A stretch of DNA of 64,000 bases from Solimicrobium sp043758755 (lineage in GTDB: Bacteria; Pseudomonadota; Gammaproteobacteria; Burkholderiales; Burkholderiaceae_D), in NCBI GenBank assembly GCA_043758755.1, contig JAYVMW010000059.1, forward strand, positions 180,498 through 244,497, in the 5' to 3' direction. Numbering within the stretch: position 1 is the first letter of the stretch; each line of letters starts with the position of its first letter. Made by a program: the position numbers and the translations under genes. Below, piece after piece: positions 27,681-35,472 of the stretch. The notes beneath the pieces were generated by a model, which ran no database searches, was not told where the DNA came from, and saw only the letters and a list, made by a program, of their open reading frames with translations.

Positions 27681-27816
27681 ACATTCCAAGGCTGCAACCG
27701 ACACTGAAGATTTGGCGCATGCTCAACGATTGCTTGGCCATAAAAACAGAACTACTACTGAAATCTATACCAGGAATAGAAAAGGGGAAATAGTCAAACC
27801 TCTAAAGAGAAATTAA
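27676..27816 (+). pseudogene. C-terminal remnant of a tyrosine recombinase (phage integrase)
   Basis: The frame ending at 27816 reads TEDLAHAQRLLGHKNRTTTE and then IYTRNRKGEIVKPLKRN. LLGHKNxxTTEIYTR is the C-terminal active-site box of tyrosine integrases, with the conserved histidine and the nucleophilic tyrosine. The rest of the enzyme is absent, as the sequence immediately upstream belongs to the opposite-facing asparagine-synthetase relic. It probably marks the decayed left part of an integrated element. Confidence 0.75.
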
Positions 27817-27826
27817 ACGGATGCGA

Positions 27827-28507
27827 TTACCGATGTTTTTTTGCGGGCGGATTATAGGTTGGAGGCCTGGTGACCAGAACGCTTCCAGTCGCATCAACAA
27901 TCTGTTCAGGAAATAAATTACGCTCGATATGATTTTCTTTTATTCTTTTTGCGTTGGAGCAGGCATTTCTAAGTTCTAGGGCATTTTGGAATCGAAGTTC
28001 TGGTATAACGGCATCTACGTCTTTATCCGGGAATGTAACCCTCACCAACTTGATTGCTGGGACTAAATCTGTATCGGCAGTAAGAATTAGGGCTTTATCA
28101 AATTCGTTCTTGTGTGCCTTGTCTACTAGATGAATGCCAAAATTTACATCCGTTTCCTTTTCCTCGTGGGTGTCCCATACGGAGCCGCACGATTTGCATT
28201 TAGCACTCTTCCTTTTAAAATGGCCCATTATTACGGTAACGCCGGACGCCTCAAGCGCTTTGACGTATTTTAGGTGACGTTGGTACGCATCGGGCAGCTA
28301 GGTCGCAAACGCCGAAAAATAATATACAGCTACTATTTCCTCTGTGCTGGGCGTGATAAACGCAGAAGCGAGCGACTTAATATCTAGCCACTTGAGATGA
28401 TTTTTTTGGTGGAGACGTTTTTTTGTGCGTGGGTGAAAATCGAGCTCTGCCAGAGCATGATACAAATTGAATCCATCTACGAAGCATGCCACTCGTCGTT
28501 TTGTCAA
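27827..28507 (-). pseudogene. NYN-domain (LabA-like) putative RNase, split by an in-frame amber codon
   Basis: NYN/PIN-like domains are metal-dependent RNases. The N-half reads RRVACFVDGFNLYHAL with the first catalytic aspartate and ends YYFSAFAT; a TAG at 28298-28300 follows; the same frame then continues LPDAYQRHLKYVKALEASGV, a CxxC pair (CKSCGS) and KETDVNFGIHLVDKA followed by ALILTADTDLVPAI with the other catalytic acids. Relatives would be expected to have tryptophan at the TAG, so this is a one-base nonsense mutation. The likely start is a TTG at 28507. A structured-RNA candidate lies directly upstream. Confidence 0.78.
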
Positions 28508-28518
28508 TTTAACGCCCC

Positions 28519-28549
28519 AAAAAAAAAGCCGGCTGCTCAGGCAACCGGC
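28519..28549 (-). terminator. Intrinsic terminator of the hairpin RNA
   Basis: Stem GCCGGTTGC/GCAGCCGGC with loop CTGA on the minus strand, followed by nine T. It lies 12 bases before the NYN start codon, so transcripts from 28690 would usually stop before that gene. Confidence 0.8.
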
Positions 28550-28683
28550 GCTGTGACATCTAGTACCACAGGATGACTCTCCAACGCCGCAGGGCGAAGG
28601 GGCCGCAAGGTCAAGCCTTACGGGGATAATTCTTAATCGCTCGGGCAATTAAGGCTACGAAATCAAGTTTCGTAGGGCTAATT
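28519..28683 (-). ncRNA. Candidate small RNA: six consecutive hairpins ending in an intrinsic terminator
   Basis: On the minus strand, downstream of a good promoter, six stem-loops follow almost without gaps: 28655-28675 (8 bp), 28632-28653 (9 bp), 28603-28623 (8 bp), 28581-28600 (interrupted), 28551-28571 (5 bp) and 28528-28549 (9 bp with one G-U). The last is followed by nine T residues. Loops of the first and third are both CTTGA; others are CCGA and CTGA. No open frame crosses the segment. It could be a free RNA of about 165 nt or the terminated leader of the NYN gene 12 bases beyond. I do not recognise a known family. Confidence 0.62.
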
Positions 28684-28689
28684 GAAATT

Positions 28690-28718
28690 ACTATAAAGCG
28701 TAAATTTAGTTTTTGCAA
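28690..28718 (-). promoter_or_regulatory. Sigma-70-type promoter of the hairpin RNA
   Basis: On the minus strand TTGCAA (28713-28718) and TATAGT (28690-28695) are separated by exactly 17 bases. Transcription would begin near 28683, immediately before the first hairpin. A repeated TCTACAAAA motif further upstream (near 28735 and 28757) could be an operator. Confidence 0.65.
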
Positions 28719-28883
28719 GGACACTACGATGTTTTGTAGATAAACAGCATTTTTTGTAGACAAAGACCCACGTTAAGAATGCCGTAACCCTTTGATTTAT
28801 TGGTGGTGTAGTACGATAGTGATTCAAACCACCCCGTCATTTTACCGAGCAAACCAACGCAATCCCGCGCAAATCTGCGGAGG

Positions 28884-30092
28884 TCAGGACTTGGTTGGAG
28901 CCCGGAAAGGGAGCACGGTGCTTCCCTTGTCGCCCTTTTCCTCGTTGCTCGTTGGAACCAACCGGAGTTTTGCAAACTGCACAACATTGCTCTTGCCTTG
29001 AAAGTATCCCTCTGGCAGGCCTGTCAGCATTTCTATATCAGACGCTGCTAGGCCGACGTGCCTCGGAATGGCATCAAGCGGCATTACATTTTCATCGACC
29101 AACAGATCGATAGTGCGGCGGAGCAATCGAGGTTGCTCGGGCTTCCGATCACCATCGCCTGGTTCGGATTTTCCACCCCACCGTGCAGACCGTCGCTTGA
29201 AAAGCGCCAACTTTGCTTCTTCATCCAGCAACCCCAAAGCGTGAAGCCTCATCATTATTGCCGCTACCGATACGCCCCACCGGCGCTTGAGCAATAACAG
29301 ATCATCCAAGGTGACTGGCATGCGCACCTCGGATGCGAACGTTTCCGCAGGCAGCAGGAATGCGCCAGCAAACTGGTGCGCTTGCTTCTCCATCAGCTTG
29401 TGACGGTCACGGTCCGTTGTGCGCTGGAAATGCCGATGCAACACCAGATGACCCAATTCATGCGCCAAGTCGAATCTACTGCGGTATCCGTTATCCTTGT
29501 CCGCAGACAGCAAAATAAGCGGACGCCCAAGAACGGCGCTCCAGGCTGAAAGCCCTTCAATTTGCGCAATTCCGGTTTCCTCACGGATCAGGATGACACC
29601 TGCGCCTTCAACAGCAAGTGCCAAATCTTGGGCCGCAACACGACCAAGGCGCCACATGTCACGGCATTCACAAGCCGCTTTTTCGATGTCTTCGTCCGTG
29701 ATTTCTTCCGGCTCGGCAAAACCACGAACGGGGAGATTTAAGTTCGGGTAGTCCACGAACTCCATCAGAGCTACGGCAATGTCCTGCGCCCACTCGAGGC
29801 GAGCTTCAAGCATTGCACGCGCCGCCACATGCGCCGACGCGTTGCTCCGAAACAGCGGCAAAGACACTTTCTCTGCCGTCGGCCGGGTGAACCATTCTGG
29901 CGTGACGTTTACTACCCCCGCGAGTCGATCAAGCGCCTCGCTTTCTGGCGCTTGCGTGCCAGCGCGCCACTTGCTGATCGTGGCTGGCGACACACCGACC
30001 ATGGCCGCCAACTGAACTTGGGTTAGGCGCCGCACGGCTAGGACCTGACTCAGCCGATCCCGCTGAAAACCTTGGATTCCACCCCGACTCAT
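28884..30092 (-). CDS. XRE-type regulator fused to ImmA/IrrE-family metallopeptidase
   Basis: A 402-residue protein with an N-terminal helix-turn-helix (TQVQLAAMVGVSPATISKWR) and a zinc peptidase domain whose HELGHLVLH motif is intact near residue 215, followed by QAHQFAGAFLLPAE with the third ligand region. Such proteins cleave a repressor to switch on mobile elements or act as stress-responsive regulators. Its last bases lie 376 bp from the NYN gene start across the RNA candidate. The start at 30092 overlaps the upstream gene by 4 bp (ATGA), so both are one operon. Confidence 0.9.
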   Translation of the reverse strand: MSRGGIQGFQRDRLSQVLAVRRLTQVQLAAMVGVSPATISKWRAGTQAPESEALDRLAGVVNVTPEWFTRPTAEKVSLPLFRSNASAHVAARAMLEARLEWAQDIAVALMEFVDYPNLNLPVRGFAEPEEITDEDIEKAACECRDMWRLGRVAAQDLALAVEGAGVILIREETGIAQIEGLSAWSAVLGRPLILLSADKDNGYRSRFDLAHELGHLVLHRHFQRTTDRDRHKLMEKQAHQFAGAFLLPAETFASEVRMPVTLDDLLLLKRRWGVSVAAIMMRLHALGLLDEEAKLALFKRRSARWGGKSEPGDGDRKPEQPRLLRRTIDLLVDENVMPLDAIPRHVGLAASDIEMLTGLPEGYFQGKSNVVQFAKLRLVPTSNEEKGDKGSTVLPFRAPTKS

Positions 30093-30742
30093 TGGTTTGT
30101 TCCATCTTTATCTTGTTTGCCAATGTTTTTCTTTAGTTTCGGAATTGCAAGATCATCCTGACCTTCCACCGGTTTCTGGTCATATCGCTTGATGAATGCA
30201 TCGAGGGGCTCCCGGAAGAGCCATCCCTGCATTTTTCGATCCGGCACTGCGATCTGAATTGAAACGGGAGATTCAGGTTGACTCCGCAGCGACCCTGCGA
30301 AACAGGCTACAAAAAACGCAACGGCCTCTGATGGAGGCACGTAATCAGCGAACAACTCTGGTTGAACCAGCGGCTCAATGGCTGCGTTGGCCTTCGACAT
30401 CTGTCTGCGGGTTTCACTGCGGCGGCCGTTGATCCAGAGCCCTTCCTTGATGTTGAATCGTGCTAGCGTGAACACGCCTGTCCGCCCAGTAACAATCTGA
30501 TTGCCACGGAGCGGGGAAGGCGATGCATCGCCTGCCGCGAGCGCGCGTTGAAACGACTCGTTCATATGGAAATGGCGCAACTGCCCAACGACACTGGGGA
30601 GGTGCCCATTATCCATTCCGTGTGCTGCCGTATAGGCGCGCTGGGCGCCCACCGTCAGCGCATCTTCAATACCCATAACAATTTCTCGAGGGATGTTCCT
30701 CAAGAGCAAGTCTTGAATCGTTTCTTCAGTGGGCTGGGCCAT
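30089..30742 (-). CDS. Protein of unknown function paired with the ImmA/IrrE regulator
   Basis: A 217-residue soluble protein without a recognised domain. The chosen ATG (30742) has GGAG 8 bases upstream; the open frame extends 33 codons further. The N-terminus MAQPTEETIQDLLLRNIPRE is helical; the middle contains GNQIVTGRTGVFTLARFNIK and the end is lysine-rich. Overlap with the XRE-ImmA gene suggests that the two products work together, possibly as substrate and protease or as a toxin-antitoxin-like pair, but this is only inference. Confidence 0.7.
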   Translation of the reverse strand: MAQPTEETIQDLLLRNIPREIVMGIEDALTVGAQRAYTAAHGMDNGHLPSVVGQLRHFHMNESFQRALAAGDASPSPLRGNQIVTGRTGVFTLARFNIKEGLWINGRRSETRRQMSKANAAIEPLVQPELFADYVPPSEAVAFFVACFAGSLRSQPESPVSIQIAVPDRKMQGWLFREPLDAFIKRYDQKPVEGQDDLAIPKLKKNIGKQDKDGTNQ

Positions 30743-30892
30743 TGGCAACTCCAGATGTGGGTTTGGTATAAGCGGATTATACATAATAAATATTTCGCTT
30801 AACAAGCTTTTTGTGTATTTTACGAAGAGATAGTTAGTCAATCGTTACACTACGTTCCTTTAATTCGTCGAATACTTGCATGCAACGAATAA

Positions 30893-31516
30893 ATGGAACA
30901 TACTCGTAACATGCGCCCTGACTCTCACCCCCAACGCGTCCTCGATCTGCTCGGCCAGAAAGGGATGTTGCGCCCAAGCGATCTGGATACCATAGGGGCG
31001 CCACGGGTGGTGCTGACGCGAATGACTGCCGCCGGCCTTCTGGAAAAAGTCGGGCGCGGCCTATACCGGCTACCCAACAGTTCGAGTTCTGAACATGAAA
31101 GCCTGGTCACCATTGCAGCCAAGGTACCGCAAGCTGTGTTCTGCCTGCTCACGGCGCTGCAATTTCACGAACTGACCACCCAACTACCACGCCAGATATG
31201 GATTGCCATGCCCCGTGGCAGCCATACGCCCAAGATCGACTACCCTCCCATCAAAATGGTCCAGATGACCGGTGAGGCCTATTCGGCGGGCATTGAGGTG
31301 TTCGAGCGCGATCAGGTCAAGCTAAGTGTCTACAGCGTGGCCAAGACAGTGGTCGACTGTTTTAAGCATCGTAACAAGATCGGTATGGATGTGGCACTAG
31401 AAGCGCTCAAGGATGCCCGGGCGAAGAAAAAGGCATCGGCCGACGATCTCTGGCGCTATGCCAAGATTTGCCGGGTCGCCAATGTGATGCGCCCTTACTT
31501 GGAGGCCATCGAATGA
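30893..31516 (+). CDS. Type IV antitoxin AbiEi
   Basis: A 207-residue protein of the AbiEi group. The N-terminal winged helix reads LDLLGQKGMLRPSDLDTIGA and continues VVLTRMTAAGLLEKVGRGLYRLP, the pattern of the DNA-binding part that represses the operon through inverted repeats. The C-terminal part, with KLSVYSVAKTVVDCFKHRN, matches the antitoxin domain. The stop overlaps the toxin start (ATGA). AbiE systems abort phage infection or stabilise mobile DNA. Alternative start at 30911. Confidence 0.9.
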   Translation: MEHTRNMRPDSHPQRVLDLLGQKGMLRPSDLDTIGAPRVVLTRMTAAGLLEKVGRGLYRLPNSSSSEHESLVTIAAKVPQAVFCLLTALQFHELTTQLPRQIWIAMPRGSHTPKIDYPPIKMVQMTGEAYSAGIEVFERDQVKLSVYSVAKTVVDCFKHRNKIGMDVALEALKDARAKKKASADDLWRYAKICRVANVMRPYLEAIE

Positions 31517-32385
31517 GCAATGACCTTGCCGCTTCTGTCCGGGCGCGCCTGTTGAACATAGCCAAAACGCAAGGCGTGGATTTCAACCAGGTTCTGATCC
31601 GTTTCGCATTGGAGCGCATTCTATACCGTCTTAGCCAGTCTGAGCATGCTGATCGTTTCTTGCTCAAGGGCGCGCTGCTGTTCACGCTCTGGTATGACAT
31701 GCCACATCGCGCGACGCGCGATGCCGACTTGCTCGGATTTGGGGCCAGCGATCTGGATTCCGTCGCCCAGACCTTCCGAGACATTGCAAGCGTCGAGGTG
31801 AACGACGGCATGGCTTTCGACCCGGCATCGGTCAGCGTCGAGGAAATTCGCAAGGATGCCGGATATGCCGGCGCCAGGGTCTTGATTACCGGCGAGATCG
31901 CCCGCGCACGGTGCAAGACGCAGATTGACATCGGGTTCGGGGACGCCGTTACACCAGATCCGGTGGATGCCACTTATCCAGTCCTGATTGGCGACCTGCC
32001 AGCGCCTCAGCTGCGCACCTACCCGGTCTATACCGTCGTCTCCGAAAAACTGCATGCCATCGCGTTGCTGGGCATGACCAATAGCCGGTTGAAGGATTAC
32101 CTCGATTTGGCAGTCTTGCTGGACCGCGAAACCTTGGATGCCGAAACCTTGGCTAAGGCGATTTCGGCCACTTTCGTCCGACGCGGCATGATTGTTCCGG
32201 CCGCATTGCCGGTCGGCCTTACAGATGAGTTTGCGACCGACCCATCGCGTCAATCGCTGTGGCAAGCATTTCTCAAAAAAAACGGACTGGCTCCACAGCC
32301 ACTGCCGAAAATCGTGGCCACCTTGCGCACGGTCCTGGAGCCAGCCCTGGCCAGAGCCATCTCGCTGACAGATCAAATGTCCTAA
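31513..32385 (+). CDS. Type IV toxin AbiEii (nucleotidyltransferase)
   Basis: A 290-residue nucleotidyltransferase toxin. The fold signature is visible as FLLKGALLFTLWYDMPHRAT followed by RDADLLGFG with the catalytic acid pair, and the ARCKTQIDIGFGD segment supplies the third acid. AbiEii toxins add nucleotides to tRNA acceptor ends, blocking growth unless the antitoxin is present. The start overlaps the antitoxin stop by 4 bp. The open frame extends 15 codons upstream, but MSNDLAASVRARLL is the family-like start. The pair looks intact. Confidence 0.92.
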   Translation: MSNDLAASVRARLLNIAKTQGVDFNQVLIRFALERILYRLSQSEHADRFLLKGALLFTLWYDMPHRATRDADLLGFGASDLDSVAQTFRDIASVEVNDGMAFDPASVSVEEIRKDAGYAGARVLITGEIARARCKTQIDIGFGDAVTPDPVDATYPVLIGDLPAPQLRTYPVYTVVSEKLHAIALLGMTNSRLKDYLDLAVLLDRETLDAETLAKAISATFVRRGMIVPAALPVGLTDEFATDPSRQSLWQAFLKKNGLAPQPLPKIVATLRTVLEPALARAISLTDQMS

Positions 32386-32463
32386 CGCCTCGGCCGCCTT
32401 AACGCTATCGCTACAGCGGATAAGCCGGTAACCGGGCCGATCGCAGCGTGCCCCGCACGGTCT

Positions 32464-32485
32464 CCATACGTCTTTTTGTATGGAG
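32464..32485 (+). promoter_or_regulatory. Hairpin overlapping a ribosome-binding site (copy 1)
   Basis: CCATAC (32464-32469), 8 bases, then GTATGG (32478-32483), which runs into the Shine-Dalgarno GGAG before the ATG at 32493. The same design with a different loop occurs before the paralogous gene at 42008. Pairing would hide the ribosome-binding site, so translational control is possible. Confidence 0.5.
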
Positions 32486-32492
32486 AAAACTG

Positions 32493-33269
32493 ATGACCAC
32501 CAAGCGCTGTAGCTGCTGTGGAAAACCATTCCAGGCACGCCCCCAAGTTCCAAAACAAACCTACTGCGCGACTCGGGAATGCCAGCGACACCGTCGGCAA
32601 CAATGGCAACGTGAAAAACTCAAAACGGATGGGTACGGTCACATGGCAATAGAAATGACCGGATATTTCCTGTTCGACAGCGAGTTTGTCGAACCGCTTG
32701 CAGCGTGGCAAACGCACACGATCCCCGACCTCTCGCAGCCTGCTACGCAAAATGCCACGCCAATCCAGCAAGTACGCGGCACTCTGTCAGCCAGCGACTA
32801 TTTGCAAGCGTTGCACAATCTGCTCCCCTATGGACCCGCTTGGACGGATGATCCAAACGCGGTCATCAGTAAATTACTCGATGGTCTATCACAGGAACTA
32901 GCACGCATCGATGGACGTTGCTGGGCGTTGATCGACGAGGCCGACCCACGCAGTGCATCAGAATTATTTTCTGAATGGCAATCCCAATTCGGTCTGCCTG
33001 ATCCCTGTGTTGTGGCCTTGGGTGGAAATCAATCCAGCGCACAACGCAGGTCGGCGTTGGTGAGCAAAATCACCAATGTCGGCGGTGCCTCTCTTACCTA
33101 CTACATCTCAGTCGCCAAAACACTGGGGTACACAGTACCAGCAGCGCCCGACAGGCCGAACGCATTCAACAGTGTCTGCCCCAGCATCGCTGGAGTGCGG
33201 ATGAACGACGCGGCTTGGGTGATCAGATTGGCGGTAGAAGTTGCGGTGCCGAGTAGCTGCGCGATCTGA
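32493..33269 (+). pseudogene. Chimeric frame: zinc-binding small protein joined to a phage tail DUF2313/YmfQ fragment
   Basis: The first 48 or so residues (CSCCGKPFQARPQVPKQTYC, then CQRHRRQQWQREKL) match the small protein encoded at 42008. Then comes an unrecognised stretch, and from about 32790 to 33138 a phage tail protein of the YmfQ/DUF2313 type (SASDYLQALHNLLPYGPAW, VGGASLTYYISVAKTLGYTV). After 33138 the frame only reads antisense through the opposite-facing gene. The frame is open throughout, but it is built of truncated pieces, so a functional product is unlikely. Confidence 0.65.
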
Positions 33270-33814
33270 CCAGTACCGAGAAAACCCAGCATCGTCGACA
33301 ACTGCCCGTGCGCAGCGCTCGAGACAAAACTCTGAAAGCCAGCCACAGTAAACGAGTGAGAAAAGTCCAGAACCGCTGCGCTCGCCAGTTTGTCCGCCGC
33401 CAGCCTGCTTGCCGCCTGCGTCGAACTTGTTGCTTTGGGAAACGCCAGCTCGCCCGATTCCACGAAGGACATCGACACCGTGGCCATGCCCAGACCGGAA
33501 TCGAAGCATACCCGTGCCGGCGCCGACAAGCACACCTGCATCGAGCCCAGCCAGGGATGCACGAGTGTGGCCGCACCGGCAGTTTCCAGTTCCGCCAGCA
33601 GCCGGTTGGCCTGATCGATGAAGTCGGCGCCAATCAGAAAACCTTCAAAGGCAATCTCACGCGTAGCACGCCCCAGGTCTTCCACCCAGGGTTGATCACG
33701 CTGGGGATAGTCATGGACCTGCACGCGCCGGCCCACACCGAGATCACTGCCATTAACTTGGAAAGGTACGCCCCGAAACGAGGCCGGACGCAGCAGATTG
33801 GATAAGCGGTTCAT
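33101..33814 (-). pseudogene. Phage DNA-circularisation N-terminal-domain protein, C-terminally truncated
   Basis: Starting from the ATG at 33814 (AGGAA upstream), the frame reads NRLSNLLRPASFRGVPFQVN and REIAFEGFLIGADFIDQANR, the DNA_circ_N pattern of Mu-like tail/DNA-injection proteins. Such proteins are usually over 400 residues; here the recognisable part ends at about 33140, where it meets the DUF2313 fragment on the other strand. The residual 237-codon frame therefore ends in foreign sequence. It lies just after the tape-measure fragment, as in intact phages. Confidence 0.7.
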
Positions 33815-33830
33815 GTGATTTTTCCTGGTA

Positions 33831-34709
33831 TCACGGCATGGCCAGCGCGTAAGCGCTATAGCCTGCATCCACATTGATCGGCATCGTTCCGCCCCGTACC
33901 TGTTCAATGCGCGAGCCGGTGGGCAGGCCATCGATCTTGATGTTGACTTGGCCCTCTACCTTGCCGGCGGACTGCGCGGAGGGGATCAGGGAGGTACGTT
34001 CAGCGCCGACTGGCAATGGCGTCATGCCGGCCGTGCTGGCACCTGCTGCTGAGCCATTTAAGGTGTGATTCATCGTCATATCGCCGCCACTAAGACCCAA
34101 TGCGTGACCGACTGATTGGGCGGTATCGATGATCCAGCGAAATTTTTCGGAGAGCCATTGGGTCAGGTTGCCGAACCAGGCTTTTAACGGCTCCCAATGA
34201 CCGATGATCGTTTTGGCGATCCAGCCGATGGGGCCAAGACAGGTCAGGATCAGATCGGCATGCGCCTTGAGCCAGTTCCAGAAAGTGGCAAACCAACTTT
34301 TGACGGTGTCCCAGTTTTCAACAATGAGCCAGGCGGCCGATGCAATGGCTAAAATGATGCCCAGCGGGTTGGCCATGAGCGCAGCGCCGACGGCGCGAAT
34401 GCCACCACTGACCAGGGCGAAAGCACCAGTCATTACGCCGCCCATCGACAACGTCGTTGTACCCAGCAGCGTCCATGCCGCGCGCAACAGTCCTAAAGGG
34501 CCGATGGCAAGCAGGGCTGAAGCGGCAGTGCGTGTCATCGCGATCAATCCTGCATTACCGGCTATATAAGCACGTACGGCCATGTTCACAAAAGCGATTC
34601 CCGCCCGCAGTACGGATTCGCTCAGTTCCACGAGTGCCATGATTGCCTGGGCATTGACCACCACGGCTAAGGCGATAAGTGCGTTTCGCGCGCCACCTAG
34701 CCAGCCCAC
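33831..34709 (-). pseudogene. Phage tail tape-measure protein, C-terminal fragment
   Basis: A 292-codon frame with long hydrophobic helices (NALIALAVVVNAQAIMALVE, PLGIILAIASAAWLIVENWD) and repeated W-rich segments typical of tape-measure C-termini (VKSWFATFWNWLKA). Tape-measure proteins are normally much longer; the N-terminal part is cut off near 34710-34725, where a head protease gene begins on the other strand. The end matches a normal C-terminus and the next gene follows in the usual order. Confidence 0.75.
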
Positions 34710-35347
34710 GACGGTGCTCAGTGTTTTTGCGTCAGGCCCTTTCCGACGACACTGTTGGCCAGATCTTGATCGACATCGACAGTCCCGGTGGCAGTGTCTA
34801 CGGCGTGGCAGAACTCGCTGACCAGATTCAGGCGGCGCGCAGTCAGAAGCCCGTTGTCGCGATCGCCAATAGTCTTGCCGCCAGCGCTGCGTATTGGCTG
34901 GGCTGTGCCGCCAGCGAATTCTATGTCACGCCCGGCGGTGAGGTCGGCTCCATTGGTGTCTGGCAGGCGCATTTTGACTACTCGCAGGCGATCGCTTCTG
35001 AGGGTGTAAAGCCCACGCTGATTTCTGCGGGCAAGTACAAGGTCGAGGGCAATCCGTATGAGCCATTGAATGATGAAGCGCGCGGTTTTATGCAGTCGCG
35101 TGTGGACGACTATTACGGAGCATTCACTAAGGCCGTAGCCAAGGGACGCGGTATGCCGATTGCCAGCGTGCGCGACGGGCTCGGCCAAGGTCGGGTTCTT
35201 GGCGCTGACGCCGCCGTCGCGCAAAAGATGGTGGATGGCATCAGCACCTTTGACGATGTCATCGCTGCAATGCAAAAGCGCACGCGGTCGCAAAACAGAT
35301 CCGCAAATCGCCTCGCACGAGCCAGAAATGCGCTTGCGTTAATGTGA
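34679..35347 (+). pseudogene. S49-family phage head-maturation protease, N-terminally truncated
   Basis: From about 34728 the frame reads ALSDDTVGQILIDIDSPGGS and then NSLAASAAYWLGCAA with the catalytic serine region, and GGEVGSIGVWQAHFDYS, all hallmarks of SppA/S49 capsid proteases. The preceding residues are antisense to the tape-measure fragment, so the GTG at 34679 is a chance start. The C-terminal part and its position before the capsid gene are normal. Portal and terminase genes, which normally precede it, are missing. Confidence 0.72.
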
Positions 35348-35400
35348 TCTGAACTGATTTTTATCTATCTGCTTGGCCTACCCAAGCAGGCGAACCGAAC

Positions 35401-35456
35401 AGCCGCCCTGGGAAACTTTGGCGGCTTTTTTCTTGCCCGCCTTCGTGCGGGTTTTT
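35401..35456 (+). terminator. Two successive intrinsic-terminator-like hairpins before the capsid gene
   Basis: First stem AGCCGCC/GGCGGCT (35401-35407 and 35420-35426) followed by a run of T; second stem CCCGC/GCGGG (35436-35440 and 35447-35451) followed by five T. They separate the protease remnant from the capsid gene, whose GGAG ribosome-binding site follows directly. Together they may tune capsid expression. Confidence 0.6.
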
Positions 35457-35472
35457 ATTTGGAGAACCCGCA

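Noticed and set aside
28298..28648. A 116-codon minus-strand frame starting at 28648
   Set aside because: Its first 47 or so codons run through the hairpin RNA and terminator and have no protein character; only the part after 28507 belongs to the NYN gene.
32382..32771. Minus-strand 129-codon frame opposite the zinc-binding relic
   Set aside because: No ribosome-binding site, no recognisable sequence, and it is antisense to the better-supported plus-strand relic.
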